A stretch of DNA of 46,894 bases. Source: Oscillospiraceae bacterium. GTDB taxonomy: Bacteria > Bacillota > Clostridia > UMGS1810. Below are positions 38,535 to 46,894 of this stretch, piece after piece. The notes under the pieces are model-generated. The model did no database searches, had not been told where the DNA came from, and saw only the letters and a program-made list of their open reading frames with translations. Both the position numbers and the translations under genes were made by a program. The stretch is from positions 1 to 46,894 of the forward strand of contig SVJM01000014.1 of the NCBI GenBank assembly GCA_015068975.1, given 5' to 3'. Every line of letters begins with the position of its first letter. The stretch's first letter is position 1.

Positions 38535-39404
38535 TTAATTTTTCCAGTAAGAAGCATCTTTGTCAATCTGACTTTTAAGCTGTTCTATAGATTCAAACTG
38601 CTCTTCTCCACGAATATAATCACAAAAATGCACTACTATTTCCTTATCGTACAAATCCCCCTCAAAGCCAATGATATGAGTTTCCGCTCTTCTGATTTTG
38701 TCATTGACGGTGGGGTTTGTCCCAATGTTGGTAACAGAAAGATACTCCCTGTCGCCTATAAATGTTTTTGTAGCGTAGACTCCGTCTTTTGGGTATATGA
38801 GATTGCTCTCAAGGATGATATTTGCTGTGGGGAATCCAAGATTTCGTCCGAGTTTTTTTCCTTGAGAAACCTTGCCTGATATATAGTAGTATCTTCCAAG
38901 ATACTCATTTGCCTTTTTTATATCGCCTGCTTCAAAAAGCTTCCTGATAAGAGTAGAAGATACTTCTTCACCATAGAGTGTGAGCTTTTCCACAACAGAA
39001 AGTCCTCTCTGATACTCTTGGCAAAGCTCCATAAGTGCAGCTACATCCCCTGCCCTGTCCTTGCCGAATCGCCAGTCGGTACCTGCCACAATATGCATAG
39101 CACCAAGAGTTCTCATAAGCTTTTTTTCAAAGAAATCTCTTGGCGAAAGGGATCTGAATTCTTGGTTGAATTCCTCCACATATACATAGTCGCATCCCAT
39201 ATCCTCAAACATCTTAAGTCTGTCTTCAAAAGAAAAGACGCTTTCCTTAAGTACATTTGAAAAGGTGTATGCAACAAGAGGTACACCAAGCTCCATTGCT
39301 TTTTCTTTTGCAATATTTATAAGTTTTTTATGTCCCAGATGAAGGCAGTCAAACTTGCCCAGTGTGACTACACTTTTATTAAGTTTTTCTTTAAGAAGCT
39401 TCAT
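38535..39404 (-). CDS. ribF: Bifunctional riboflavin kinase / FAD synthetase
   Basis: A 289-residue RibF making FMN and then FAD. The N-terminal nucleotidyltransferase domain has GKFDCLHLGHKKL (HxGH intact; the usual FDGxH carries Cys in place of Gly) and the C-terminal kinase domain has GRNLGFPTANI, with DGVYATKTFIG after it. Start is ATG 39404 with AGGTGA upstream; a GTG three codons earlier overlaps that site. It lies 96 bases after truB, a gap that contains a dispersed repeat copy (39443-39470). Confidence 0.95.
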   Translation of the reverse strand: MKLLKEKLNKSVVTLGKFDCLHLGHKKLINIAKEKAMELGVPLVAYTFSNVLKESVFSFEDRLKMFEDMGCDYVYVEEFNQEFRSLSPRDFFEKKLMRTLGAMHIVAGTDWRFGKDRAGDVAALMELCQEYQRGLSVVEKLTLYGEEVSSTLIRKLFEAGDIKKANEYLGRYYYISGKVSQGKKLGRNLGFPTANIILESNLIYPKDGVYATKTFIGDREYLSVTNIGTNPTVNDKIRRAETHIIGFEGDLYDKEIVVHFCDYIRGEEQFESIEQLKSQIDKDASYWKN

Positions 39405-39442
39405 GTTTGTCACCTGTCTTGTAAATGCTGATTTAATACCTT

Positions 39443-39470
39443 CGTCATCATGAGCGAAGCCGAAGGATCT
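39443..39470 (-). repeat. GATCCTTCG-type dispersed repeat, copy 1
   Basis: The 28-base reverse complement (AGATCCTTCGGCTTCGCTCA onward) matches 46831-46858 at 25 of 28 positions. It sits between truB and ribF and forms a short CCTTCG/CGAAGG hairpin. Confidence 0.55.
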
Positions 39471-39500
39471 TAGTTTAAGTAGACGTGAAGAGTTCTTTGG

Positions 39501-40394
39501 TTACCCTTGTACATAAAAATTCTTTTCTGTCTTTAAAACATTTCTCTTTTTGTCTACTTCCACATATCCTATACCCAAAAAATCTCCCTTAAGATCATAT
39601 ACTCTGTATCTTCCCGGAACATTCTCTACAGTGGACTTGGCACCATTTAAAAATCTTTCTTTGAGCTCATGGGAAAGATCGATTCTGTCTAAAGAAGAAA
39701 ACACATAATCTGCATTGTATAATACCTTATTAAGGTGGTCATTTTCTTTGATGTTTTTAAGTTCATCAAGAGTATAGGCATCTTCCATATGAAAAACACC
39801 TGATTTTGTCCTTTGAAGACTTGTCATACAAGCAAAGGTACCAAGCTTCTCTCCCATGTCATTTATAAGAGTACGAATATATGTACCCTTGGAGCAGCCT
39901 ACCTTTATACGTGCGCTGTCTTCATTTACATCAAGAATTTCTATATAGTGTATATTTACACGTCTTGGCTTTCTCTCCACTTCCTTACCCTGACGGGCAA
40001 TTTCGTAGAGCTTTTTGCCGTTTATCTTAATTGCAGAATACATAGGCGGAATCTGGTCATATTCGCCTTTGAAGCTTTCTATGGCTGATATGAATTCCTC
40101 TTGTGATACCTTTTTGTGACTTTTGTCAATCACTTCTCCCCATATATCCTGAGTATCGGTTTTTATGCCAAGCTTCATTTCTGCAATATACTCTTTGTCT
40201 GATTCCATAATAAGGTCACTTACTCTTGTTGCCTTACCAAGACATATGGGAAGAACTCCCGTCGCCTCAGGGTCAAGAGTGCCTGTATGACCAACCTTTC
40301 TCATATCAAATATCTTTCTTACCACATTTACTGCATCGTGGGAAGTGAAGCCTTTTTCTTTGTTGATGACAACTATTCCGTTAAAGTCTGCCAT
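39501..40394 (-). CDS. truB: tRNA pseudouridine-55 synthase
   Basis: A 297-residue TruB, which makes the universal pseudouridine 55 in the T loop of tRNA. Motifs: GIVVINKEKGFTSHD, then GHTGTLDPEATGVLPICLGKATR with the catalytic Asp, YDQIPPMYSAIKINGKKLYEIAR and CSKGTYIRTLI. Start is ATG 40394, one base after the nrnA stop; its AGGAGG is formed by the last codons of nrnA (Arg-Arg). The ten-codon longer frame is not used. Confidence 0.97.
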   Translation of the reverse strand: MADFNGIVVINKEKGFTSHDAVNVVRKIFDMRKVGHTGTLDPEATGVLPICLGKATRVSDLIMESDKEYIAEMKLGIKTDTQDIWGEVIDKSHKKVSQEEFISAIESFKGEYDQIPPMYSAIKINGKKLYEIARQGKEVERKPRRVNIHYIEILDVNEDSARIKVGCSKGTYIRTLINDMGEKLGTFACMTSLQRTKSGVFHMEDAYTLDELKNIKENDHLNKVLYNADYVFSSLDRIDLSHELKERFLNGAKSTVENVPGRYRVYDLKGDFLGIGYVEVDKKRNVLKTEKNFYVQG

Positions 40395-40395
40395 A

Positions 40396-41355
40396 TTACA
40401 AAACCCTCCTGATACCTTCCACAACCATATCTATTGTTTCTTCGAGAGTTTTGCCATATACTGTTGCCCCTGCAGCCTTCTTGTGTCCGCCACCACCAAG
40501 CTCCATTGCAAGTGCCGATACGTCCACATAATCGTTGGAACGATAGCTTACCTTGATTTCGTTGTCGTTTTTTACCTTGATATACACGCCCACCTCTGAG
40601 CCGAGAACAGTCCTTGGCATTGTCACCAGATAGTCTGCATCGTCAAAGGAAACACCCATTTTGTCAAGGAATTTATAATCCACATAGGTAAGGGCAATCT
40701 TTCCATCCTCATAAAGACGGAGATTGTTTGCACCCTCGCTGTAGAGCTTAATCTGATTGATGGTCTTATAATCAAAAAGGTAATTGGAAAGATAGTTTAC
40801 ATCAATTCCCTCATCCATAAGCTCTGCTACCACTCTGTGTGTCTTTGCAGATGTGCAGGAGTATTTGAATGTACCGCAGTCTGTGGCTATAGCACAGTAT
40901 AGATACTCTGCAGTTTTTTTGTCAAGAGGAATTTCCAGTACGTTTTTTATAAGTTCGTACATTATCTCACCTGTACTTGATGCATCACCCTCCACATAAT
41001 TTATGTCTGCATAATTGTAGGTGTTGGTAATGTGATGATCTATACAAAGTGTGGTCTTTGCAGAGTCAAAGAGACTTTCAAAGGAAGAAAATCTGTCTTT
41101 GTTTCCCGAATCCAACGCTACACACACATCGTATTTTTCTAAAGGAGTATCTGTAATATAAGAATCATCCCAAAGAAATCTTATGTGAATTGGAATAGCA
41201 CCCTCTGTAAACATATGAACTTTTTTGCCCATTTTTTTAAGTGTTTCACAAAGTGCAAGTGAAGACCCTATTGCATCACCGTCGGGGTTTATATGTGATA
41301 CTACTGCAAAGGTTTCGTTATCATAAAACACCTGTCTCATCTTCTTTAGGCTCAT
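40396..41355 (-). CDS. nrnA: DHH-family nanoRNase / pAp phosphatase
   Basis: A 319-residue DHH/DHHA1 phosphoesterase that trims very short RNAs and hydrolyses 3'-phosphoadenosine 5'-phosphate in its characterised relatives. Motifs: VVSHINPDGDAIGSSLAL, VALDSGN, CIDHHITN, EGDASSTGEIMYEL and C-terminal ELGGGGHKKAAGATV. It begins within the rbfA stop (ATGA overlap) and couples to truB. Its place between rbfA and truB is the usual Firmicutes order. Confidence 0.95.
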   Translation of the reverse strand: MSLKKMRQVFYDNETFAVVSHINPDGDAIGSSLALCETLKKMGKKVHMFTEGAIPIHIRFLWDDSYITDTPLEKYDVCVALDSGNKDRFSSFESLFDSAKTTLCIDHHITNTYNYADINYVEGDASSTGEIMYELIKNVLEIPLDKKTAEYLYCAIATDCGTFKYSCTSAKTHRVVAELMDEGIDVNYLSNYLFDYKTINQIKLYSEGANNLRLYEDGKIALTYVDYKFLDKMGVSFDDADYLVTMPRTVLGSEVGVYIKVKNDNEIKVSYRSNDYVDVSALAMELGGGGHKKAAGATVYGKTLEETIDMVVEGIRRVL

Positions 41356-41711
41356 TTATTCTCTTCCTTTTCGTTTATCTTGTGAATAATTTCGTTAATG
41401 TGAATTCCGTATTCTACAGAATTGTCTATAACAAAGCTGAACTGTGGTGTGCATCTTAAGTTAAGTCTCTGAGAAACTTCCCTTCTTATAAAGCCTGCGG
41501 CACTCTTCAGCCCGTCGATGTAGGATTTCTTTTCTTCAGCTGATCCCATCACACTTATAAATGCCTTGGCATACTTTAGATCCTTTGTCACTTCCACACT
41601 GACCACAGAAGCGATTTTTCCGCTGATTCTGGGGTCTTTTAATTCTCTTACTATATCCGAAAGCTCACGTCTTACTTCTTCGTTGATTCTCTCTTGTCTG
41701 TTTTGTGCCAT
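41352..41711 (-). CDS. rbfA: Ribosome-binding factor A
   Basis: A 119-residue KH-fold protein needed for late 30S maturation. Typical segments are RINEEVRRELSDIVRELKDPRI, VSVVSVEVTKDLKYAKAFISVMG, and RREVSQRLNLRCTPQFSFVIDNSVEYGIHINEII. The start has GGAGG nine bases upstream. The gap to infB (94 bases) carries the CGGGACGATG hairpin at 41760-41783. Confidence 0.97.
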   Translation of the reverse strand: MAQNRQERINEEVRRELSDIVRELKDPRISGKIASVVSVEVTKDLKYAKAFISVMGSAEEKKSYIDGLKSAAGFIRREVSQRLNLRCTPQFSFVIDNSVEYGIHINEIIHKINEKEENK

Positions 41712-41759
41712 ATATTACACCTCCAAACCAAATTTTGGATTATTTGGATTATTACAACA

Positions 41760-41783
41760 CGAGACGATGAAACCATCGTCCCG
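41760..41783 (-). repeat. ACGATG-arm hairpin between infB and rbfA
   Basis: On the minus strand CGGGACGATG, a GTTT loop, then CATCGTCTCG: ten pairs including one G-T. The same arm sequence recurs at 46524-46551, where the TGTAGGG foot is present. No T run follows, so read-through to rbfA is expected. Confidence 0.5.
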
Positions 41784-41805
41784 CGCTGTTGATTAATGAT
41801 GTTTT

Positions 41806-44109
41806 TTATCTCTTAACTTCTTCCATAACGAAAGATTCGATAATGTCACCGTCTTTGATATCGTTGTAGTTTTCGATACCGATACCACACTCGTAGCCCT
41901 GTGCCACTTCCTTGGCATCATCCTTGAAACGCTTAAGTGAAGAAAGCACACCTTCGTGGATAATAATACCGTCACGTACAATTCTCACCTGAGAGTTTCT
42001 GGAAATCTTACCGTCAACCACATAACCACCGGCAATTGTACCAACACCTGATACCTTGAATGTGTTTCTTACTTCTGCATGACCAAGGAGGTTTTCTACA
42101 AATTCAGGCTCAAGCATACCCTTCATAGCTGCTTCGATTTCTTCTATTGCCTGATAAATGATTCTGTAAAGTCTGATGTCTACGTTGTCACGCTTAGCTG
42201 TGCTTATTGCACCGCTGTCAGGACGAACATTGAAGCCTACGATGATAGCATTTGAAGCAGATGCAAGCATAACGTCAGACTCTGTTACACCACCTACACC
42301 GCCATGAATGCATCTTACTCTTACTTCTTCGTTTGAGAGCTTTTCGAGAGACTGCTTAACAGCTTCTACAGAGCCTTGAACATCTGCTTTGACGATGATA
42401 TTAAGCTCCTTCATATTACCTTCCTTGATCTGATCAAAGAGGGCATCAAGAGTAACTGCCTGTCTTGAGCTGTTGGCTTCGTCTTTTATCTTCTGTTTTC
42501 TCTTTTCTACTACATTTCTTGCTTTTCTTTCGTCTTCTACTACGTAGAATGTGTCACCGCCTGAAGGTGCTTCACTAAGACCAAGAATCTCAACAGGAAC
42601 AGAAGGACCTGCCTTCTTAACATTGGCGCCTCTGTCATCCATCATAGCTCTTACTCTGCCTACAGCTGTACCTGCCACAACAATGTCGCCTGTTCTCAAG
42701 GTACCATTCTGCACAAGAACTGTAGCCACAGGGCCTCTGCCCTTGTCAAGGCTTGATTCGATAACTGTACCCTTTGCTCTTCTGTCAGGATTTGCCTTAA
42801 GCTCCTTCATATCAGCAACAAGGATAACCATTTCAAGAAGCTCTTCAATATTCTGATTGTGCTTTGCGGAAATAGGCACGCAGATAGTATCTCCGCCCCA
42901 TGCTTCAGGGATAAGCTCGTATTCTGTAAGCTCCTGCATGATTCTGTCAGGGTTTGCACCCTCTTTGTCAATCTTATTGATAGCAACGATGATTGTAACA
43001 CCTGCCGCCTTGGCATGGTTGATAGCTTCTACTGTCTGTGGCATAATACCGTCATCTGCCGCAACAACCAGTATAGCAACGTCTGTTACCTGAGCACCTC
43101 TGGCTCTCATTGCTGTAAAAGCTTCATGTCCGGGAGTATCAAGGAAGGTAATCTTCTTGTCTCCTACTCTTACTCTGTAAGCACCGATATGCTGTGTGAT
43201 ACCGCCTGCTTCTCTTGCAGTTACATTTGTGTTTCTGATAGCATCAAGAAGTGATGTCTTACCATGGTCAACGTGACCCATTACAACAACAACTGCAGAA
43301 CGTGTTTTGAGGCTTTCCGGTGAATCCTCTGTGTCATTAAAGAGTATATCTTCTTCTGTAACGATTACCTCTTCTGTAATCTTGTATCCAAGGTCCTCAC
43401 CTACAAGTGTAGCTGTATCAAAGTCAATAGTCTGACTTACTGCTGCCATAATGCCAAGCTCAAAGAGTTTTTTGACAATAGTAGTAGGATTTTCTCCAAG
43501 TCTTTCTGCAAATTCGCCTACAGAAATCTCCTCTGGAATCATTACTTCCTTCGGTTCGTTTTTCTTTTCTTCCTGTTTTACTTTTTCTTTCTTTTTGTTG
43601 TCGATATCCTTCTCAGGCTTTTTGTGTCCTGAGCCTTTTTTGAGCTTTTGTTTTCTTTCTACCTTATCTGTAGCTTCAAGGTCTACAAGCTTTTCGATCT
43701 TTTCTGTGTCAAGCTTGTTAAGATCCACATTGTTGGTACGTGTGTCTACTACCTTTGTATTGTCCTGCTTTACAATCTTAAGCGCTTCTTCGTCCAATGG
43801 TGTATCATCGATTACAGGCTGGAACTTTTCTTCAGTTTTTGCATCAGGCTTTGAAGAATCCTCTTTCTTAGGTGCTGCTTTTTTCTCCTCTGCCTTCTTT
43901 TCCTGAAGTCTTTTCTCGAAATACTCTTCTATTGTGGAACCGTCATCAAACTGATTTAAGTATAATGTGAAGATAAGGTTTACATCTTCAGGCTCCAGCT
44001 TTGCCATATGATTTTTCATCACTTTGCCGTATTCGGCAAACTTTTCTATCATTTGTTTGCTTGGGATATCCAGGCTCTTTGCTATTTCATGAAGTTTTGG
44101 CTGTGCCAT
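41806..44109 (-). CDS. infB: Translation initiation factor IF-2
   Basis: A 767-residue IF-2. The N-terminal 240 residues include the [19 protein letters not shown] module, a Lys/Glu-rich low-complexity linker and a second IF2N module ([28 protein letters not shown]). The GTPase core has [30 protein letters not shown] and NKIDK, followed by beta-barrels and the IF2 C-terminal initiator-tRNA-binding domain. Start is ATG 44109 with GGAGGTGG upstream, not the GTG nine bases before it. It ends with VMEEVKR. Confidence 0.98.
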   Translation of the reverse strand: MAQPKLHEIAKSLDIPSKQMIEKFAEYGKVMKNHMAKLEPEDVNLIFTLYLNQFDDGSTIEEYFEKRLQEKKAEEKKAAPKKEDSSKPDAKTEEKFQPVIDDTPLDEEALKIVKQDNTKVVDTRTNNVDLNKLDTEKIEKLVDLEATDKVERKQKLKKGSGHKKPEKDIDNKKKEKVKQEEKKNEPKEVMIPEEISVGEFAERLGENPTTIVKKLFELGIMAAVSQTIDFDTATLVGEDLGYKITEEVIVTEEDILFNDTEDSPESLKTRSAVVVVMGHVDHGKTSLLDAIRNTNVTAREAGGITQHIGAYRVRVGDKKITFLDTPGHEAFTAMRARGAQVTDVAILVVAADDGIMPQTVEAINHAKAAGVTIIVAINKIDKEGANPDRIMQELTEYELIPEAWGGDTICVPISAKHNQNIEELLEMVILVADMKELKANPDRRAKGTVIESSLDKGRGPVATVLVQNGTLRTGDIVVAGTAVGRVRAMMDDRGANVKKAGPSVPVEILGLSEAPSGGDTFYVVEDERKARNVVEKRKQKIKDEANSSRQAVTLDALFDQIKEGNMKELNIIVKADVQGSVEAVKQSLEKLSNEEVRVRCIHGGVGGVTESDVMLASASNAIIVGFNVRPDSGAISTAKRDNVDIRLYRIIYQAIEEIEAAMKGMLEPEFVENLLGHAEVRNTFKVSGVGTIAGGYVVDGKISRNSQVRIVRDGIIIHEGVLSSLKRFKDDAKEVAQGYECGIGIENYNDIKDGDIIESFVMEEVKR

Positions 44110-44127
44110 AACTACCACCTCCGAATT

Positions 44128-44427
44128 TTATGAGTTTATAATATTAAGTATTGCATTGCAAAAATTCTCATCGGTAACTGCCAGTACAGAATTTCTGGCA
44201 TTTCCCACTGAAAACCCTAACTCCTCACTTGTGCCAAATACTACCAAAGGCACATCATAAAAGCTGCAACTGTTACGGATGCTTTTCTCTGTATTTTTGG
44301 CTGCATCCTCACTAAGTATACAAAGGAGCGCTTTTCCGCATTTGATACCCTCTTTGCAGTTTTTCTCACCTGCGAGGATCTTGTTTGCTCTTTTTGCAAG
44401 GCCGATCATTCCAAATACTTTTTTCAT
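44128..44427 (-). CDS. ylxQ: L7Ae-family RNA-binding protein
   Basis: A 99-residue ribosomal L7Ae/L30e-fold protein (YlxQ/RplGA type). It has FGMIGLAKRANKILAGEKNCKEGIKCGKALLCILSEDAAKNT and VPLVVFGTSEELGFSVGNARNSVLAVTD. Family members bind kink-turn RNA; the cellular role of this operon copy is not settled. Its ATG directly abuts the ylxR stop (TAAATG). Confidence 0.92.
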   Translation of the reverse strand: MKKVFGMIGLAKRANKILAGEKNCKEGIKCGKALLCILSEDAAKNTEKSIRNSCSFYDVPLVVFGTSEELGFSVGNARNSVLAVTDENFCNAILNIINS

Positions 44428-44712
44428 TTATTCACCTATGCTCAAAATGTATTCTCGTAGTTCTTCATAAAAGGAAGAATCAATTTCGCACCGAAGTGCT
44501 CTTGAAAGTTTTTTCTTCTTTAAGGCTTTGTCCACACAATTTGTATCAGGGCATATATATGCACCTCTGCCCTCGCCATTATTATCTTTGTCAATAAATG
44601 CCTTTTCATTCTTAGGCTTGATGATTTTGATAAACTGATCCTTGTGGGCTTTTTTCATACAGCCTATGCATGTTCTCTGCCTGATAAAATCACTCAACTG
44701 ATTCACCTTCAA
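44428..44712 (-). CDS. rnpM: YlxR family RNase P modulator
   Basis: A 94-residue YlxR/RnpM protein, reported in Bacillus to bind RNase P RNA and reduce its activity. Signature RTCIGCMKKAHKDQFIKI and GRGAYICPDTNCVDKALKKKKLSRALR are complete. The start is unclear: the frame begins with TTG directly after the nusA TAA and has a GTG two codons later; neither has a proper binding site, so it probably depends on translation of nusA. Confidence 0.93.
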   Translation of the reverse strand: MKVNQLSDFIRQRTCIGCMKKAHKDQFIKIIKPKNEKAFIDKDNNGEGRGAYICPDTNCVDKALKKKKLSRALRCEIDSSFYEELREYILSIGE

Positions 44713-45744
44713 TTACTGCTGATCGCTTTTGATATCGATTTTGTATCCTGTAAGTCTGGCTGCAAGACGTGCATTCTGTCCTTCCTTACCAATAGCAAGT
44801 GAAAGCTGTGAAAATGGAACGATAACATATGCTTCTTTTGCTTCCACATTTACATCAAGAGATACAACCTCTGCAGGGCTCAATGCTGCTTTGATAAACT
44901 CTGCAGGATCTTCCGAATACTTAACGATATCAATCTTTTCGCCATTGAGCTCATCAATGATAGTCTGGATTCTTGTGCCTCTTGTACCGATACATGCACC
45001 GATTGGGTCAACATTTTCGTCATTTGACCATACAGCCATCTTGGTACGTGAGCCTGCTTCACGGCTGATAGATTTGATCTCTACGATACCGTCTTTTATC
45101 TCAGGGATTTCTTCTTCAAAAAGCTTCTTTACAAGACCGGGTCTTGTTCTTGACACAGTGATAAGAGGACCCTTTGTGGACTGCTTAACACCTGTGACAA
45201 ACACCTTGATAATCTGATGGAACTGATAGCTTTCTCCCGGTGTCTGCTCGTTTGCAGGGAGAAGAACTTCTGTCTTGTCAACATCAAGGAAGATGTTTTT
45301 CTTTTCTATTCTCTGTACATTACCATTGATAACAGTGCCTTCTTTGTCAGAAAACTCAGAGAATATCAATGTTCTCTCAGCTTCTCTGATTCTCTGCATT
45401 ACAATCTGCTTAGCAGTCTGTGCTGCGATTCTACCGAAGTTTGCAGGGGTATCTTCTATATTGATGATATCACCAAGCTGATACTTCTTGCTTATTTTCT
45501 GTGCTTCTTCAATCTGGATCTGTGTGAGTGGATTTTCTACAGTTTCCACTGCTTCCTTCTGGATATAAACCTTCACATTACCCTTATCCTTGTCAATGTT
45601 TACAAGCACATTTGATTCTGTTGTGTTGTAGTTTCTTTTGTAAGCTGAAACCAAAGCTGCTTCGATAGCTTCAAGAAGAATGTCTGTTGAGATATTTTTT
45701 TCTTTTGCGATTTCTTCAAGAGCCAAAATAAAATCCTTGTTCAT
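44713..45744 (-). CDS. nusA: Transcription termination/antitermination factor NusA
   Basis: A 343-residue NusA of the short Firmicutes form. N-terminal RNA-polymerase-binding domain (LALEEIAKEKNISTDILLEAIEAALVSAYKRNY), S1 domain (EGTVINGNVQRIEKKNIFLDVDKTEVLLP), and two KH domains (PIGACIGTRGTRIQTIIDELNGEKIDIVKYSED and LSLAIGKEGQNARLAARLTGYKIDI). No C-terminal acidic repeats, as usual in this phylum. It has AGGAGA upstream of its ATG and follows rimP by 30 bases. Confidence 0.98.
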   Translation of the reverse strand: MNKDFILALEEIAKEKNISTDILLEAIEAALVSAYKRNYNTTESNVLVNIDKDKGNVKVYIQKEAVETVENPLTQIQIEEAQKISKKYQLGDIINIEDTPANFGRIAAQTAKQIVMQRIREAERTLIFSEFSDKEGTVINGNVQRIEKKNIFLDVDKTEVLLPANEQTPGESYQFHQIIKVFVTGVKQSTKGPLITVSRTRPGLVKKLFEEEIPEIKDGIVEIKSISREAGSRTKMAVWSNDENVDPIGACIGTRGTRIQTIIDELNGEKIDIVKYSEDPAEFIKAALSPAEVVSLDVNVEAKEAYVIVPFSQLSLAIGKEGQNARLAARLTGYKIDIKSDQQ

Positions 45745-45774
45745 TTTTTTAATCTCTCCTGTCTGAAATTTATT

Positions 45775-46245
45775 TTAAAATATTATTGCTTTTTTACAAT
45801 ATGAAGTTTCTTTTTGATTGATGCGGATGATTTCTTTTCCGTCATTTATGATGATCTCACCATTTTCAAAGCCTTCAAGTGTGCCCGAAATCACCTTGGA
45901 GCCATTAAGTGCCTTGTAAAGTCCCACGTCGATTTCACAACCCTTGAACCTGTCGAAGTCTGCCTCATTTCTCAAAGGTCTGTCAAGCCCCGGGCTTGAA
46001 ACCTCCAGAATGTACTGATTCTCGATAGGGTCAACTTCGTCAAGCTTATCACTTAATTCTCTGTGTACATTTTCGCAGTCTGTAATAGAGATATATTCAT
46101 CGAGAGCCTCTTTCTCAATATATACTCTCAATACATAATCTGAGCCTTCCTTTTTGTACTCAATGTCGAAGATAAGTACGTTGTACTTTTTGGCAATAGG
46201 CTCTGTAATCTCCCATACTACTTCTGTAATCTTTTTCTTTGCCAT
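45775..46245 (-). CDS. rimP: Ribosome maturation factor RimP
   Basis: A 156-residue RimP for 30S assembly. N-terminal KITEVVWEITEPIAKKYNVLIFDIEYKKEGSDYVLRVYIE, SITDCENVHRELSDKLDEVDPIENQYILEVSSPGLDRPL, and the C-terminal SH3-like part. Start is ATG 46245 with AAGGAATG upstream; the open frame reaches 46308 but those codons are leader RNA that folds into the hairpin 46272-46326. First gene of the operon, with a consensus promoter at 46335-46363. Confidence 0.96.
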   Translation of the reverse strand: MAKKKITEVVWEITEPIAKKYNVLIFDIEYKKEGSDYVLRVYIEKEALDEYISITDCENVHRELSDKLDEVDPIENQYILEVSSPGLDRPLRNEADFDRFKGCEIDVGLYKALNGSKVISGTLEGFENGEIIINDGKEIIRINQKETSYCKKAIIF

Positions 46246-46271
46246 CAAATCATTCCTTAAAATAATCGTTA

Positions 46272-46326
46272 CATAAACAGTTGAGAGTGGGTCGAAACCC
46301 ACTCTCACTTTAGTAAACTATTTATG
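46272..46326 (-). ncRNA. 5'-terminal hairpin of the rimP operon mRNA
   Basis: On the minus strand an 11-bp lower stem (CATAAATAGTT with AACTGTTTATG, one U-G), a 9-base bulge on one side, then a perfect 10-bp stem GAGAGTGGGT/ACCCACTCTC closed by TTCG. It begins almost at the predicted transcription start. No T run follows, so it is not a terminator. Confidence 0.7.
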
Positions 46327-46334
46327 TTATATGT

Positions 46335-46363
46335 ATTATACCACCATAATCTTCCTTTGTCAA
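46335..46363 (-). promoter_or_regulatory. Consensus promoter of the rimP-nusA-infB operon
   Basis: TTGACA (complement of 46358-46363) and TATAAT (complement of 46335-46340) are exactly 17 bases apart on the minus strand, a perfect sigma-A match. Predicted start is near 46327, giving a leader of about 80 bases. Confidence 0.9.
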
Positions 46364-46894
46364 GCCCTTGTCCTGCAAAACTCAATATGATATAAATTCC
46401 TTAATCACATCTCCAAGTAATATATCACATCGAAGATATATGGCGCACATAGTACATATGGCAAATGCCCTCAGGAATATATATCGCTGTACTGTTATGT
46501 ACCGCATACAAGGGAGGTTTTTTCGGGACGATGAAGGCATCGTCCCCTACAAAATCCTTTAAGGAAACAGGGTGCGTCAAAACAGTGGTGAGCTATTGTA
46601 GTGGCGGGGTTCCATCTCTGCCCGTTTATTTGGGAGGGCACATTACAATCCCTCCACCAAGCTCCGCTTGGTCCCCCTCCCTTTAACAAGGGAGGCTTTC
46701 CTCCCCTACGATTTCACTTCATCTGTGGTCATTCCGAGACTGCTCTGAGCGGATGTGAAGCCGAATCATTGCAACGTCATGTTGAGCGGACCCTGAGCAT
46801 CGTCGAAGGGGTAGTCGAAACATCTATCACAGATCCTTCGACTGCGCTCAGGATGACGGTGGGCGGTCTAAGACCTAAATGAATTGCCTTCGGC
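46364..46894. repeat. Gene-free stretch filled with dispersed hairpin repeats
   Basis: No gene is supported here. It holds a GGGACGATG-AAGG-CATCGTCCC hairpin with the CCCTACA foot (46524-46551), a small CCAAG-CTCCG-CTTGG hairpin near 46658, GGGAGG-CTTT-CCTCCC with CCTACG (46690-46710), and a GTCAT..GAGCG / CGCTC..ATGAC inverted repeat (46776-46857) ending in the GATCCTTCG unit shared with 39443-39470. GC content is visibly higher than in neighbouring spacers. The window ends inside this region. Confidence 0.65.

Noticed and set aside
42551-43906. Several long plus-strand open frames opposite infB
   Set aside because: They are shadows of infB codons; infB itself is complete with all motifs and the shadows have no binding sites.
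46364-46894. CRISPR array or small genes in the repeat-rich end
   Set aside because: Repeats are unlike each other and not regularly spaced; open frames there are short, cross hairpins and lack binding sites.

Overview
The window looks like a chromosomal segment of an anaerobic, low-GC, plant-fibre-degrading member of the Clostridia. Evidence for this: Firmicutes-type gene order in the rimP-nusA-ylxR-ylxQ-infB-rbfA-nrnA-truB-ribF-rpsO-pnp block, strong AAGGAGG ribosome binding sites, copper-amine-oxidase-type stalk domains on secreted xylanases, and a glycyl-radical microcompartment. Genus cannot be fixed from the sequence alone. Almost all genes are on the minus strand; only a GH106-like glycosidase (1155-3839) and an AraC-type regulator (32381-33229) are on plus.

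Left part (1-9.6 kb): a ZIP metal transporter, the GH106-like glycosidase, an OPT-family oligopeptide transporter with a PqqD-like small protein, a PepD-type dipeptidase, then a Fic protein followed by the remains of a type I restriction system. In those remains an N-terminal piece of HsdM abuts a C-terminal piece of HsdR, so most of hsdM, all of hsdS and most of hsdR have been lost.

Core (9.65-24.1 kb): a complete B12-independent 1,2-propanediol microcompartment locus of the fucose/rhamnose type (GRM5-like). In transcription order (right to left) it holds a HAD phosphatase, glycyl radical propanediol dehydratase, its activase, PduU/EutS-like shell protein, PduV/EutP-like GTPase, class II (fuculose/rhamnulose-phosphate) aldolase, a GlcG/HbpS-like protein, an unrecognised small domain joined in frame to a zinc-type alcohol dehydrogenase, two BMC-H shell proteins, a BMC-P vertex protein, PduS-like electron-transfer protein, PduT-like trimer, CoA-acylating aldehyde dehydrogenase, a second BMC-T trimer, PduL phosphotransacylase and a DeoR-type regulator. 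Inferred chemistry: sugar phosphate to lactaldehyde, reduced outside this window to 1,2-propanediol, dehydrated to propanal, then split between propanol and propionyl-CoA/propionyl-phosphate. Strong promoter-like sequences precede the HAD gene and the aldolase, and an intrinsic terminator follows deoR. Oddities here include two apparent initiation sites for one BMC-H, a stop-less gene junction ahead of the alcohol dehydrogenase, and a cysteine-rich linker plus C-terminal encapsulation-type helix on the aldolase.

Sugar region (24.1-35.7 kb): an NDP-sugar pyrophosphorylase overlapping a GHMP kinase whose first motif resembles galacturonokinase, a GH28-like beta-helix enzyme, a GH92-like mannosidase/GH10 xylanase operon divergent from the AraC regulator, and a second GH10 xylanase. 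This points to use of pectin, xylan and glycan side chains.

Right part (35.8-46.3 kb): the housekeeping translation/RNA operon, with structured leaders before rimP, rpsO and pnp. The last 0.6 kb and several intergenic spaces carry dispersed hairpin repeats, including a family with a constant TGTAGGG foot and changing stem arms. No tRNA, rRNA, CRISPR array, transposase or B12 riboswitch was seen.
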